Positions 49,399-59,056 of a stretch of 64,000 nt of DNA are shown in pieces; within the stretch, counting starts at the first letter, position 1; each line of letters starts with the position of its first letter. The translations under genes were made by a program, and so were the position numbers. The notes below the pieces were generated by a model. It saw only the letters and a list, made by a program, of their open reading frames with translations, had not been told where the DNA came from and did not search any database. Source of the stretch: Verrucomicrobiota bacterium (lineage in GTDB: Bacteria; Verrucomicrobiota; Verrucomicrobiia; Opitutales; Opitutaceae); NCBI GenBank assembly GCA_023428905.1, contig JAEYWP010000007.1, positions 416,980 through 480,979 on the forward strand, written 5' to 3'.

Positions 49399-50660
49399 GG
49401 CTGGGTTTCAATCAGGGGGAGGGACAATCCGGTGAGTTGCTCGAGGTCGCCTGCCGCCACCAGGGCATCGTGCCGGGTGTCCAGAAGAGAGGTGATGGCC
49501 TCGAGGTACGCGCCCTGCAGCTCGACATAGGTGGCGAGCGGTACGGCGCCGAGGCGGTAGTGTCGGTCGGCGAGATCAGCGGCCTCCCGAAAGTGTTCGA
49601 CTGTATCCGTGCGCCAGGACTGCAGGGAGGCCCGGTGTGTCGCATAGGCAGCTGCGGTCGCGGCCACCTCGCGTTCCAGGGTGCGCTCGGCGGCGCGGAG
49701 GGCGGCCTCCGCCTGTTGGCGGCGGGCGTGGGCGAGGTCGACGGCTCCTTTTGTCCGCGACGTGAAGGGGAGGGGGAGGGAGACGCCCACGCCCAGGAGC
49801 GATTCCCGCTCCCCGGCGCGTTCTTCCTCGTAAAAGGGGGACACGGTAATGCTGGGATAACGCTCGTTCTGCGCCAGCGAGACGCGGTCGGCGTGCTGGG
49901 CCAGTTCCAGTTGGCGGATACGGTGGGAAACGTTGTTCTCCCGCGCGGCCTTGAGGAGGTCGTCGACCGCGGGTGCCTCCGCAAACTGGAACCGGGGCAT
50001 TGCCAGCGCGGGAAGGTCCGTGAGAGCGGCGCCGCGCAGTTGGTTGAGTTCGATCGCCGCCTCGTGAGCGGCGAGGGCGGTTTCGGCCGCGCGACGGCGA
50101 AGGCTGATCTCCTGCGCTTCAATCACGCGCAATTCGAGCACAGGGGTGAGGCCACCCGGCTCGCGGCCTGCCAGGATCTCGCGCAAGGCCTGGTAGCGAA
50201 GGCTCACCTCGCGGGCGGCGTCCGCCTTCGCCTGGGCGATGGCCACCGCGTGAGCGAGGCTGCGGGCGCGGGCGAGCAGGGCGCGGCGGAACTGCTCCAG
50301 GCCGAGTTCGGCGAGTTCCAGGTCGCGGTTGGCGATGCTCTTCCGCAGTGCGAGGCGACCCGGCCATTCGAAAGTCTGGCTCACGGTGACGGACCAGGCC
50401 AGTCCTTCGCCCGCCAGCGCACCGCCCGGCTCGCGGACGCGTTTCTGGCCGAGTTCGAGGGAGAGCTCCGGATCGGCCATCACGGCGGCGGCGCGGCGTC
50501 CGGCCTTGGCGGCGGCGATCTCGGCCTCGTAGAAGCGGAGTTCGGGGTGCAGCGTGAGCACCTCGGTCGCGAGCGCGTCGAGCGGCACGGGCTGGTCGGC
50601 GACAGCAAGCGGGGAGAGGAGGAGAGGAAGAAAAAAGGCGAAGCGTCGAGCGATGGACAT
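49395..50660 (-). CDS. TolC-family outer-membrane efflux protein (CzcC/CusC-like)
   Basis: 421 residues. Signal peptide (FAFFLPLLLSPLAVA), then two repeated halves of long helices and beta segments typical of OEP proteins (LATEVLTLHPELRFYEAEIA; YPSITVSPFYEEERAGERES; LLGVGVSLPLPF). It forms the exit duct for the RND pump. The start at 50660 fits the signal peptide. It overlaps the adaptor gene by 4 bp. Confidence 0.92.
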   Translation of the reverse strand: MSIARRFAFFLPLLLSPLAVADQPVPLDALATEVLTLHPELRFYEAEIAAAKAGRRAAAVMADPELSLELGQKRVREPGGALAGEGLAWSVTVSQTFEWPGRLALRKSIANRDLELAELGLEQFRRALLARARSLAHAVAIAQAKADAAREVSLRYQALREILAGREPGGLTPVLELRVIEAQEISLRRRAAETALAAHEAAIELNQLRGAALTDLPALAMPRFQFAEAPAVDDLLKAARENNVSHRIRQLELAQHADRVSLAQNERYPSITVSPFYEEERAGERESLLGVGVSLPLPFTSRTKGAVDLAHARRQQAEAALRAAERTLEREVAATAAAYATHRASLQSWRTDTVEHFREAADLADRHYRLGAVPLATYVELQGAYLEAITSLLDTRHDALVAAGDLEQLTGLSLPLIETQP

Positions 50661-50748
50661 GGAGGGAGCGTGGGCAGACGAGGGTGCAGTCAGCCGCCGC
50701 GCGTTGGGCGTGCGGTCGGTGTAGGCAGCGGCAGGGCGCCGCGATGCG

Positions 50749-51141
50749 TCAGCGCTTCGACGGAGCTCGCGGAGATCCCGCGGCCCGACGCTCAAACGTC
50801 CACGCCGGGACCCACGTCACGGCGGAATCGTCCATGCCCGCGGATACACCCGGGGCGAAACGATCTCCCAATCGGGGGAGAGGTGCAGCGGAGACATCGG
50901 CGACCGCCAGAGCCGGGGCGGCGACCAGCAGTGTGGTGGCTGCTGTCTTATAGCCGACATCCTCGATCAGTCCGCAGCTGTCATGAGAATGTTGCCCGTC
51001 GCTGGCGGACGGGGTGCAGTCACTCTCCGCGTGGCAGTGCGGCGATTGCAGCGCGAGGGCTGCCTCGATCTGGCAATGCACGGTCGCCGGCCACCAAAGG
51101 GCCAGGACCAGAAGCGCCAGGACTCGAAGCAGCGGGTGCAT
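50749..51141 (-). CDS. Small secreted Cys/His-rich protein heading the metal efflux operon
   Basis: 130 residues, no named family. A signal peptide (LLRVLALLVLALWWPATVHC) is followed by SPHCHAESDCTPSASDGQHSHDSC, a Cys/His cluster suited to metal binding (quoted here in two parts: SPHCHAESDC and GQHSHDSC), and an ending FERRAAGSPRAPS. It is probably a periplasmic metal-binding accessory, by position 88 bp before the TolC-like gene. The start at 51141 is chosen over one 66 bp upstream for the signal peptide. Confidence 0.65.
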   Translation of the reverse strand: MHPLLRVLALLVLALWWPATVHCQIEAALALQSPHCHAESDCTPSASDGQHSHDSCGLIEDVGYKTAATTLLVAAPALAVADVSAAPLPRLGDRFAPGVSAGMDDSAVTWVPAWTFERRAAGSPRAPSKR

Positions 51142-51236
51142 CAGCGGCCAAGGTAATGGACAAAGGCGCCGCGGTGTCAAATGGCGCGGCAGAGCGTAGG
51201 TTTGCAAAGGCCGGAGCGACGCCTAGCCGTGAAACA

Positions 51237-52778
51237 ATGCAGAGCGCAAAGCCGGACGCGGACGCCGACGACCCCGTGACGCCGACGCCGACCGTCGCGG
51301 TTGAAACCACCGCCACCGCCGACCGGCCGATGGTGTCGGTGGTGCGCACGCCGCACAGGCGGCGGACCCTGGCAACACCCTTGCCCGATGATCGCATCAA
51401 GCGGGTGCTGCCGTGGCTGGTCGCGGTCGCGTTTTTCATGGAATCGCTGGATATCACGATCCTGAATACCGCGGTCCCGACGGTGGCGGCGGCGCTGGCA
51501 GTGGCGCCGCTGTCGCTCAAAGCCGCCCTTACCAGCTATACGCTCAGTCTGGCGATTTTTATCCCTGTCAGCGGCTGGGTGGCGGACCGTTATGGGACGC
51601 GGCGGGTGTTTGGCGCGGCAATCGCCATTTTTACCATCGGATCGTTGCTCTGCGGCCTGGCCACCAGCCTGCCCATGCTTGTCGCGGCCCGGCTGATACA
51701 GGGAGTCGGCGGCGCCATGATGATGCCGGTCGGGCGCATCACCATGGTGCGGACATTTCCGAAATCGGAGATGGTCCGGGCGATGAGTTTTGTGGCGATA
51801 CCCGGCCTGCTCGGCCCGCTGCTGGGCCCCCTGTGCGGCGGCCTCATCGTCAGTTATGCGCACTGGCGCATGATCTTCCTGATCAACCTGCCGATCGGCT
51901 TGCTCGGGCTGTACGCGGTGTTTCGTTTTCTACCTGACTATCGCGCTGAGGACCCTCCGCGCCTGGATCGCTCGGGTTTCCTCCTCTTTGGGGCGGGGAT
52001 CGCGCTGCTTTCCTACGTGCTCGAGGTGTTTGGAGAACACACCCAGCCCTACTCCGTCCTGCTGGTGCTGCTCGCCGCCGCGCTTCTGCTGCTGTGGCTC
52101 TACTGGCGTCATGCCCGTGCGCTGGAGCATCCGCTCCTGCGGTTGGACCTGTTTCGCACCCGCACCTTTCGTGCGGCGGTGGCGGGAGGCTTTTTCACCC
52201 GCCTGGGAATTGGGGGAATGCCGTTTCTCCTTCCGCTGTTTTACCAGGTGGGACTCGGTTATGGGCCGGTGCAAGCGGGACTGATGATCGTGCCGCAACC
52301 GCTCGCGGCGATGACGCTCAAGGTGGTCATGCCGCGCATCCTCCGCCGCCTGGGTTACCGGCGTGTCCTGGTGTTGAATACGGTCCTGATCGGGGTGGTG
52401 ATTGGCTGCTTCGCCCTAGTCGGCACGGGAACACCCCCTCTCGTGATTGCCGGGATGGCGTTTGTCCTGGGGTTTTTTTCCTCCCTTCAGTTCACCAGCA
52501 TGAATACCCTTGTCTTTGCCGACATGGGGCCGGCGGAGACGAGCGGTGCCAGTGCCCTCTCCAGTGCGATGCAACAGCTCTCGATCAGCTTCGGCATTGC
52601 CGTCGCCTCGCTGGTGGTGGCCGTTTTTCTGGAGACGCACGTGGGAGACACGGGGAGGATGGCGCCGGCCATCCGCCAGACGTTCCTGGCCTTGGGCGGC
52701 GTAACGGTGCTTTCGTCGACCGTCTTTTGGCAGCTGCGACCGACCGATGGCCAAAACCTGAGCGCGGCGTCTCGCTAA
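51237..52778 (+). CDS. DHA2-type MFS drug efflux transporter (14 TM)
   Basis: 513 residues from the ATG at 51237; a start at 51330 is also possible because the first ~60 residues are low-complexity (Ala/Asp/Thr/Pro). Motifs of the DHA2 (EmrB/QacA) branch: ESLDITILNTAVPTVA in helix 1, VADRYGTRRVFG, and RLIQGVGGAMMMPVGR. About 14 hydrophobic segments are present. It is divergent from the metal efflux operon, with 95 bp between. Substrate unknown. Confidence 0.9.
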   Translation: MQSAKPDADADDPVTPTPTVAVETTATADRPMVSVVRTPHRRRTLATPLPDDRIKRVLPWLVAVAFFMESLDITILNTAVPTVAAALAVAPLSLKAALTSYTLSLAIFIPVSGWVADRYGTRRVFGAAIAIFTIGSLLCGLATSLPMLVAARLIQGVGGAMMMPVGRITMVRTFPKSEMVRAMSFVAIPGLLGPLLGPLCGGLIVSYAHWRMIFLINLPIGLLGLYAVFRFLPDYRAEDPPRLDRSGFLLFGAGIALLSYVLEVFGEHTQPYSVLLVLLAAALLLLWLYWRHARALEHPLLRLDLFRTRTFRAAVAGGFFTRLGIGGMPFLLPLFYQVGLGYGPVQAGLMIVPQPLAAMTLKVVMPRILRRLGYRRVLVLNTVLIGVVIGCFALVGTGTPPLVIAGMAFVLGFFSSLQFTSMNTLVFADMGPAETSGASALSSAMQQLSISFGIAVASLVVAVFLETHVGDTGRMAPAIRQTFLALGGVTVLSSTVFWQLRPTDGQNLSAASR

Positions 52779-52950
52779 TGGGCCAACGCGGGCACGGAGG
52801 GAAAAGGGTATGGGGCGGTGCAAGCGGAGCCGTCGGGTTGCGAGCGGCAGAGGCCAAGGGCGGCCGGACGACCCGACCGGGATGGCTGGGATCGAGAGTC
52901 GTGGTAGGACGCGCTGAGCCTGCGCCGGCGCGGCCGGGCGTGGGCAAATG

Positions 52951-52979
52951 TTGTCAAGAGTCGAGACATGACCCCTTAG
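52951..52979. repeat. Dispersed repeat copy, left of dnaK
   Basis: TTGTCAAGAGTCGAGACATG followed by ACCCCTTAG, the inverse orientation of the copies at 57235-57391. One mismatch to the best right-hand copy over 26 bp. It sits in the 380-bp gap between the MFS gene and dnaK, which otherwise shows only the palindrome below. Confidence 0.75.
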
Positions 52980-53087
52980 ATCGGTTCGGCGAAGTGTCCC
53001 AGTGCGCCCGGCTCGGTGTGACACGGCCGAGACAGGCTGGCGCAGTCAAAGGCCTGTGCCCGCAAATTCCGGGAGCGCAAGAAATGT

Positions 53088-53100
53088 ATAAGTGACTTAT
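53088..53100. promoter_or_regulatory. Palindrome in the dnaK promoter region
   Basis: Perfect 13-bp palindrome ATAAGT-G-ACTTAT about 60 bp before the dnaK start, next to an AT-rich block (TTTAAAACGACATAAGATAAAT) that probably holds the promoter. No CIRCE element (TTAGCACTC-N9-GAGTGCTAA) was found here or before groES. Confidence 0.4.
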
Positions 53101-53158
53101 TTAAAACGACATAAGATAAATCAGGCGCTGGGGCACATGCATTGCTAAGGAATAGGGC

Positions 53159-55090
53159 ATGAGCCGCATTCTTGGAATCGATCTTGGAACCACGAACTCC
53201 TGTATGGCCGTTATGGAGGGCGGTGAGCCCGTGGTTATCCCCAATGCCGAGGGCGCGCGCACGACTCCCTCCGTCGTCGCGTTCACGAAGTCCGGCGAGC
53301 GACTTGTGGGCCAGGCCGCGAAGCGCCAGGCCGTAACGAATCCCCGCAATACCATTTTCTCGGCCAAGCGCCTGATCGGCCGCAAATACACCGAGATCCA
53401 GAAGGAAGCTGCGAGTTTCCCCTTCAAGGTTGTCGAGGGAAAGAACGGCGACGCCTACATCGAGGTGCAGGTGGCGGACAAGGCCGAGGCCTTCGCCCCG
53501 CAGCAGATCGCTGCCTTCGTTCTCGGCAAACTGAAGGCCGATGCCGAAGCCTACCTCGGCGAGAAGATCACCCAGGCGGTGATCACCGTGCCCGCCTATT
53601 TTAATGACGCCCAGCGTCAGGCCACCAAGGACGCCGGCAAGATCGCCGGGCTCGAGGTGCTCCGCATCATCAACGAACCGACCGCCGCGTCCCTGGCCTA
53701 TGGCCTGGACAAGAAGAAGGACGAAAAAATCGCCGTCTTCGACCTGGGTGGCGGCACCTTTGACGTCTCCGTCCTGGAGATCGGCGACGGCGTCTTCGAA
53801 GTGAAGGCGACCAATGGCGACACCCACCTGGGTGGCGATAATTGGGACGAGGCCCTGATCAATTGGCTGGTCGAAACCTTCCGCAAGGAAAACGGCATCG
53901 ACCTGCGCAAGGATCCGATGGCCCTGCAACGCCTGAAGGAAGAGGCGGAAAAGGCGAAGATCGCGCTGTCTTCCACCCAGCAGGTCGATATCAACCTCCC
54001 GTTCATCACCGCGGATGCGTCCGGTCCGAAGCACCTCAACGTGTCGCTCTCGCGCGCCAAGATGGAGCAGATCTGCGATTCCCTCTTCGAGCGCTGCATC
54101 CAGCCGTTCAAGAACTGCGTGCGTGATGCCGAGCTGGACGCGTCCAAGATCGACGAACTCGTGCTCGTGGGCGGCATGACCCGCATGCCCAAGGTGGTGG
54201 ACATCGCCAAGCAGCTCGCGGGCAAGCAGCCTCACCAGGGCGTGAACCCGGACGAAGTGGTCGCCGTCGGCGCCGCCATTCAGGGCGGTGTCCTGAAGGG
54301 CGAAGTCCGCGATGTGCTCCTGCTCGATGTGACCCCGTTGACCCTCGGCATTGAGACCGCCGGCGGCGTGGCCACCCCAATGATCAATCGCAACACCACC
54401 ATCCCGTCGAAGAAGTCGCAGGTCTTTTCGACCTACAGCGACAACCAGCCTTCGGTCGAAATCGTGGTCCTGCAGGGCGAGCGCCCGATGTCCCGCGACA
54501 ACAAGATCCTTGGCACCTTCCGCCTCGACGGCATCCCGCCGGCGCCGCGCGGCGTGCCACAGGTCGAGGTCACCTTCGACATCGATGCCAACGGCATCCT
54601 CCACGTCACCGCCAAGGACCTGGGCACGGGCAAGGACCAAAAGATCACCATCCAGGGATCGTCCGGCCTGACCAAGGAAGAGGTGGAGCGCATGACCCGC
54701 GAAGCCGAGGCAAACGCTGCCGAGGACAAGAAGCGCAAGGAGGCGGTGGAGACCCGCAACCAGCTCGACAGCGCGGTGTACCAGCTCGAGAAGGCCGTGA
54801 AGGACGCCGGGGACAAGGTCCCTGCCGACCAGAAGGGCAAGATTGATGCCGCCCTCGCCGACGCGAAGAAGGACCTCGAGTCCAACGACGTGGACCGGAT
54901 GAAGAAGGCGATGGAAAACCTCTCCAAGCTCGGCGGCGAATTCTACGCCCAGGCGCAGGCCGCCGGCGCAGGCGCCGCTCCCACGCCCGACGAGGGCGCG
55001 GCGGACGCCGGTTCCGCCAAGAAAACGGAGAAGAAGGCCGACGTCGTCGATGCGGACTTCGAGGTCGTCGACGAGGACAAGAAGAAATAA
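53159..55090 (+). CDS. dnaK: Chaperone DnaK (Hsp70)
   Basis: 643 residues, full length. The nucleotide-binding domain starts ILGIDLGTTNSCMAVMEGG and includes AVITVPAYFNDAQRQATKDA, FDLGGGTFDVSVLEIGDGV and LVLVGGMTRMPKV; the substrate-binding domain and lid end in DADFEVVDEDKKK, the typical acidic tail. It refolds and protects client proteins with DnaJ/GrpE, which are not encoded in this window. groES follows after 95 bp and groEL after that, an uncommon grouping that suggests joint heat-shock control. Confidence 0.98.
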   Translation: MSRILGIDLGTTNSCMAVMEGGEPVVIPNAEGARTTPSVVAFTKSGERLVGQAAKRQAVTNPRNTIFSAKRLIGRKYTEIQKEAASFPFKVVEGKNGDAYIEVQVADKAEAFAPQQIAAFVLGKLKADAEAYLGEKITQAVITVPAYFNDAQRQATKDAGKIAGLEVLRIINEPTAASLAYGLDKKKDEKIAVFDLGGGTFDVSVLEIGDGVFEVKATNGDTHLGGDNWDEALINWLVETFRKENGIDLRKDPMALQRLKEEAEKAKIALSSTQQVDINLPFITADASGPKHLNVSLSRAKMEQICDSLFERCIQPFKNCVRDAELDASKIDELVLVGGMTRMPKVVDIAKQLAGKQPHQGVNPDEVVAVGAAIQGGVLKGEVRDVLLLDVTPLTLGIETAGGVATPMINRNTTIPSKKSQVFSTYSDNQPSVEIVVLQGERPMSRDNKILGTFRLDGIPPAPRGVPQVEVTFDIDANGILHVTAKDLGTGKDQKITIQGSSGLTKEEVERMTREAEANAAEDKKRKEAVETRNQLDSAVYQLEKAVKDAGDKVPADQKGKIDAALADAKKDLESNDVDRMKKAMENLSKLGGEFYAQAQAAGAGAAPTPDEGAADAGSAKKTEKKADVVDADFEVVDEDKKK

Positions 55091-55185
55091 AATCAACCCT
55101 TTCGCGGGAGCCCGGCCCATTGCCGTCGGCTCCGGCACCAACGGTAAAACCGACCCATCATCCTCAACCCAAAAACCAAATCATT

Positions 55186-55482
55186 ATGGCTAACGTTAAG
55201 ATCAAGCCCATCGGCGATCGTGTTCTTGTGAAGCACATCGAAGAGAAGGAGCAGGTCCGTGGTGGTATCATCATCCCGGATGCGGCGAAGGAAAAGCCCC
55301 AAGAGGCTGAAGTCATCGCCCTCGGCACGGGCAAGAAAGATGAGAGCGGCAAAGTCCAGGCCTTCGAGGTGAAGGTGGGCGACCGCGTGCTGATCTCCAA
55401 GTACGGTGGCACCGAGGTGAAGATCGAGGACGTCAAGTACACCCTCGTTCGCGAAGACGACATCCTGGGCGTGATCGCCTGA
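55186..55482 (+). CDS. groES: Co-chaperonin GroES (Hsp10)
   Basis: 98 residues from MANVKIKPIGDRVLVKH. The mobile loop (residues ~16-35, EEKEQVRGGIIIPDAAKEKP) and YTLVREDDILGVI end are typical. It caps the GroEL ring. A start 66 bp upstream in frame was rejected as it adds a Pro-rich non-family segment. groEL begins 49 bp later. Confidence 0.97.
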   Translation: MANVKIKPIGDRVLVKHIEEKEQVRGGIIIPDAAKEKPQEAEVIALGTGKKDESGKVQAFEVKVGDRVLISKYGGTEVKIEDVKYTLVREDDILGVIA

Positions 55483-55531
55483 GCCGTCGTATCCTGAATA
55501 TTCCTACAATCCAAAAAACGATTTAATCAAC

Positions 55532-57157
<1,626 letters not shown>

Positions 57158-57195
57158 GCCCTGCGGCTCAGTAGCCCGTCCTCCCACGTCCTTTC

Positions 57196-57225
57196 AAGGC
57201 GCCTCTCGCGAGGCGCCTTTTTTTT
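57196..57225 (+). terminator. Rho-independent terminator after groEL
   Basis: Ten-base-pair stem AAGGCGCCTC / GAGGCGCCTT with a 4-nt loop, then a run of T, 38 bp after the groEL stop. Confidence 0.93.
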
Positions 57226-57234
57226 GCGCTAACT

Positions 57235-57391
57235 TAAGGGGTCATGTCTTGACTCTTGACAAAACCGATCCTGCCGACCTGAGGGGCCATCTACTGACTT
57301 CTGCCAAAACCGTGCCCCGGCTTCCTGCGAGCAGCCGAAGGCTCACCCCCTGCGGGAGCTTAAAGGGCATGTCTTGACGCTCGCAAAGCCG
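57235..57391. repeat. Three degenerate copies of a dispersed repeat, right of groEL
   Basis: Copies at 57235-57262 (TAAGGGGTCATGTCTTGACT...), 57281-57312 and 57361-57391 share the pattern GGGG-CAT-T--TGACT-TTGCCAAA-CCG and run in one direction. The first is nearly identical, in inverse orientation, to 52951-52979. They occupy most of the 354-bp gap between groEL and the cupin gene; I see no gene in the rest of the gap. Confidence 0.7.
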
Positions 57392-57511
57392 CGTCCGCTC
57401 CAGACGGCGAGGGTGCGGCGGGGCGTCTCTGAAACCTCGACAACGCCGTGACCCATCAGGCCGCGCGCAGCGTGACCAAAGCATGTTACGTTCGCTGCCC
57501 GTCGGCCCGAC

Positions 57512-57991
57512 TCACTCCTCGCCATCGAAATAGTCCAGCGGCTCGGAGCGGATCACCCGGTCGAACGGCACCTCGACCATCCACTTCTTCGAGTCGGGAT
57601 AATAGCAGGTGTCGCTGAGCGGATTGTCCGCCACGATCAGGATGACCAGCGGGGCGTCGCTGTTGTTGATCAGCTGGTGCGCCTCGTGCGGCCCGAAAAG
57701 GAAGGCATCCCCCGTCTCGATCGCCGTCGTTCCTGCGTCGTGACGCACCGACCCGCTTCCGGAGAGCACCTGAAAGTACTCCCACTGCGCACCGTGGGCA
57801 TGAAGGGGACAGCGTGCCTTGCCCGCCGGCACGGTGCAGACTTGGACGTCGAACGGATGCCGCTCGCGCAGATCCATCGAATCAGGGATGCGCCCGAGCG
57901 CGACCGAGACGTCCTGGACGCTGCGCCCGTATTTGCCTTTCGGTGACGTGGAGGAGGAGGAGGGGACGTCGCGGAGGTTGATCTTTTTCAT
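57512..57991 (-). CDS. Cupin-domain protein
   Basis: 159 residues with one cupin barrel: motif 1 CPLHAHGAQWEYFQVLSGSG (metal ligands His-x-His and a later Glu) and motif 2 GDAFLFGPHEAHQLINNSDA with the final His. The N-terminus KKINLRDVPSSSSTSPKGKYGRS is common among sugar- or aromatic-binding single cupins. Role unknown, perhaps metal-dependent binding of a small ligand. It is 18 bp downstream of the response regulator gene on the same strand. Confidence 0.88.
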   Translation of the reverse strand: MKKINLRDVPSSSSTSPKGKYGRSVQDVSVALGRIPDSMDLRERHPFDVQVCTVPAGKARCPLHAHGAQWEYFQVLSGSGSVRHDAGTTAIETGDAFLFGPHEAHQLINNSDAPLVILIVADNPLSDTCYYPDSKKWMVEVPFDRVIRSEPLDYFDGEE

Positions 57992-58009
57992 TTGGGAGGG
58001 GCGGGCGCT

Positions 58010-58732
58010 TCACCCTCCCGGTGTTTCCGTGCGCGCCCATTGGACGGCGCGCGGTACGAGGTCGGTGGCGGAGGCGAGGCCCAGCTTCAGTTTCAACCGG
58101 TTGCGGTGCGCGTCGATCGTTTTGGTGCTGACTCCCAGTTCCTGGGCGATGTCGCGCGTGCTCAGACCCTGCCCGAGAAGCCGGAAAACCTGCAGTTCGC
58201 GTTCGCTCAGGCTCTCCATTGGAAACAGGAGTTCACCGCTCCGCGTGCGGGCGCCGCCGCGCGGCATCATGCGTGCCTTCATGCGGGGGCTGAGATAGAT
58301 GTCGTCCGCAAGGATTGTTCGGATCGCCAGGCGCAAGTCGTCCCCGGCCTCGTGCTTCATGATAAAGCCACGCGCCCCGGCCCGAAGGACCGGCTCGGCG
58401 TACAAATCCTCCTCGTACATGCTGACCACCAGAATGAGGAGCCCCGGTTCCTGGAGATGGAGTTCGCGCACCAGGTTGAGACCGCTGCCGTCGCGCAACG
58501 ACAAGTCCACCAAAGCGAGGTCCGGTTGGACCGAGCGGACCCCGCTCAGCGCGTCTGCTGCGTTGTCCGCCTCTCCGCAGACCTGAAGTCCGATTTCAGC
58601 CTCCACGATGGCCGCAAGACCGCGTCGCGTGACCGGATGGTCTTCAATGATAAACACACGTTTGGCGGCGACGGGCTCCCCCGAACTCGGCGTCTGCATG
58701 AAGGCGGTTCCGGTCGTTGACTCAGCGATCAT
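58010..58732 (-). CDS. NarL/FixJ-type response regulator (orphan)
   Basis: 240 residues from the ATG at 58732; a start at 58699 is equally possible. Receiver domain VFIIEDHPVTRRGLAAIVEA with phospho-acceptor Asp76 (DLALVDLSLRDG), then a LuxR-type helix-turn-helix LSERELQVFRLLGQGLSTRDIAQELGVSTKTIDAHRNRL (quoted only by its ends LSERELQVF and TKTIDAHRNRL). No histidine kinase gene is next to it. It may be co-transcribed with the cupin gene. Confidence 0.9.
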   Translation of the reverse strand: MIAESTTGTAFMQTPSSGEPVAAKRVFIIEDHPVTRRGLAAIVEAEIGLQVCGEADNAADALSGVRSVQPDLALVDLSLRDGSGLNLVRELHLQEPGLLILVVSMYEEDLYAEPVLRAGARGFIMKHEAGDDLRLAIRTILADDIYLSPRMKARMMPRGGARTRSGELLFPMESLSERELQVFRLLGQGLSTRDIAQELGVSTKTIDAHRNRLKLKLGLASATDLVPRAVQWARTETPGG

Positions 58733-59056
58733 GGCCGCAGCGCAGAGGGGCGCCAAAAACACCGAGGGGGCAGGGCGCCGGAAACCGACCGTCCTCCAAC
58801 CGCGCCTGCCGGTGCGGGAGCACACACAAGGGACACATCCACATAAGCGCTCCCCCAACGCACGCGGTGCGCCACCGAGCGTGCCGATGCTGCTCACGCT
58901 CCGAATGCAGCGAAATCACTCTGGTTGACGCCTATCAGTCAGCATGTTGCATAAAGCTCTATTTTTGGCTGTCCGGTGGAGCCCGCCTATCTCTGGTCCG
59001 AGATCGTGCATTCCACACGAACGGAGCGTCGTGCGTCGTGCGGCCTGCATGCCGTT
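58733..59056. other. 324-bp non-coding region
   Basis: Between the response regulator start and the end of the M50-type gene. No gene recognised. An AT-richer patch at 58940-58972 may carry the response regulator promoter. No intrinsic terminator was found for the M50 operon. Confidence 0.45.

Noticed and set aside
49437..51236. 600-codon upstream extension of the DHA2 transporter frame
   Set aside because: It is antisense to the TolC-like and small secreted protein genes; the real protein starts near 51237.
53000..55185. CIRCE (HrcA) operator upstream of dnaK or groES
   Set aside because: No TTAGCACTC-N9-GAGTGCTAA-like sequence was found in either upstream region.
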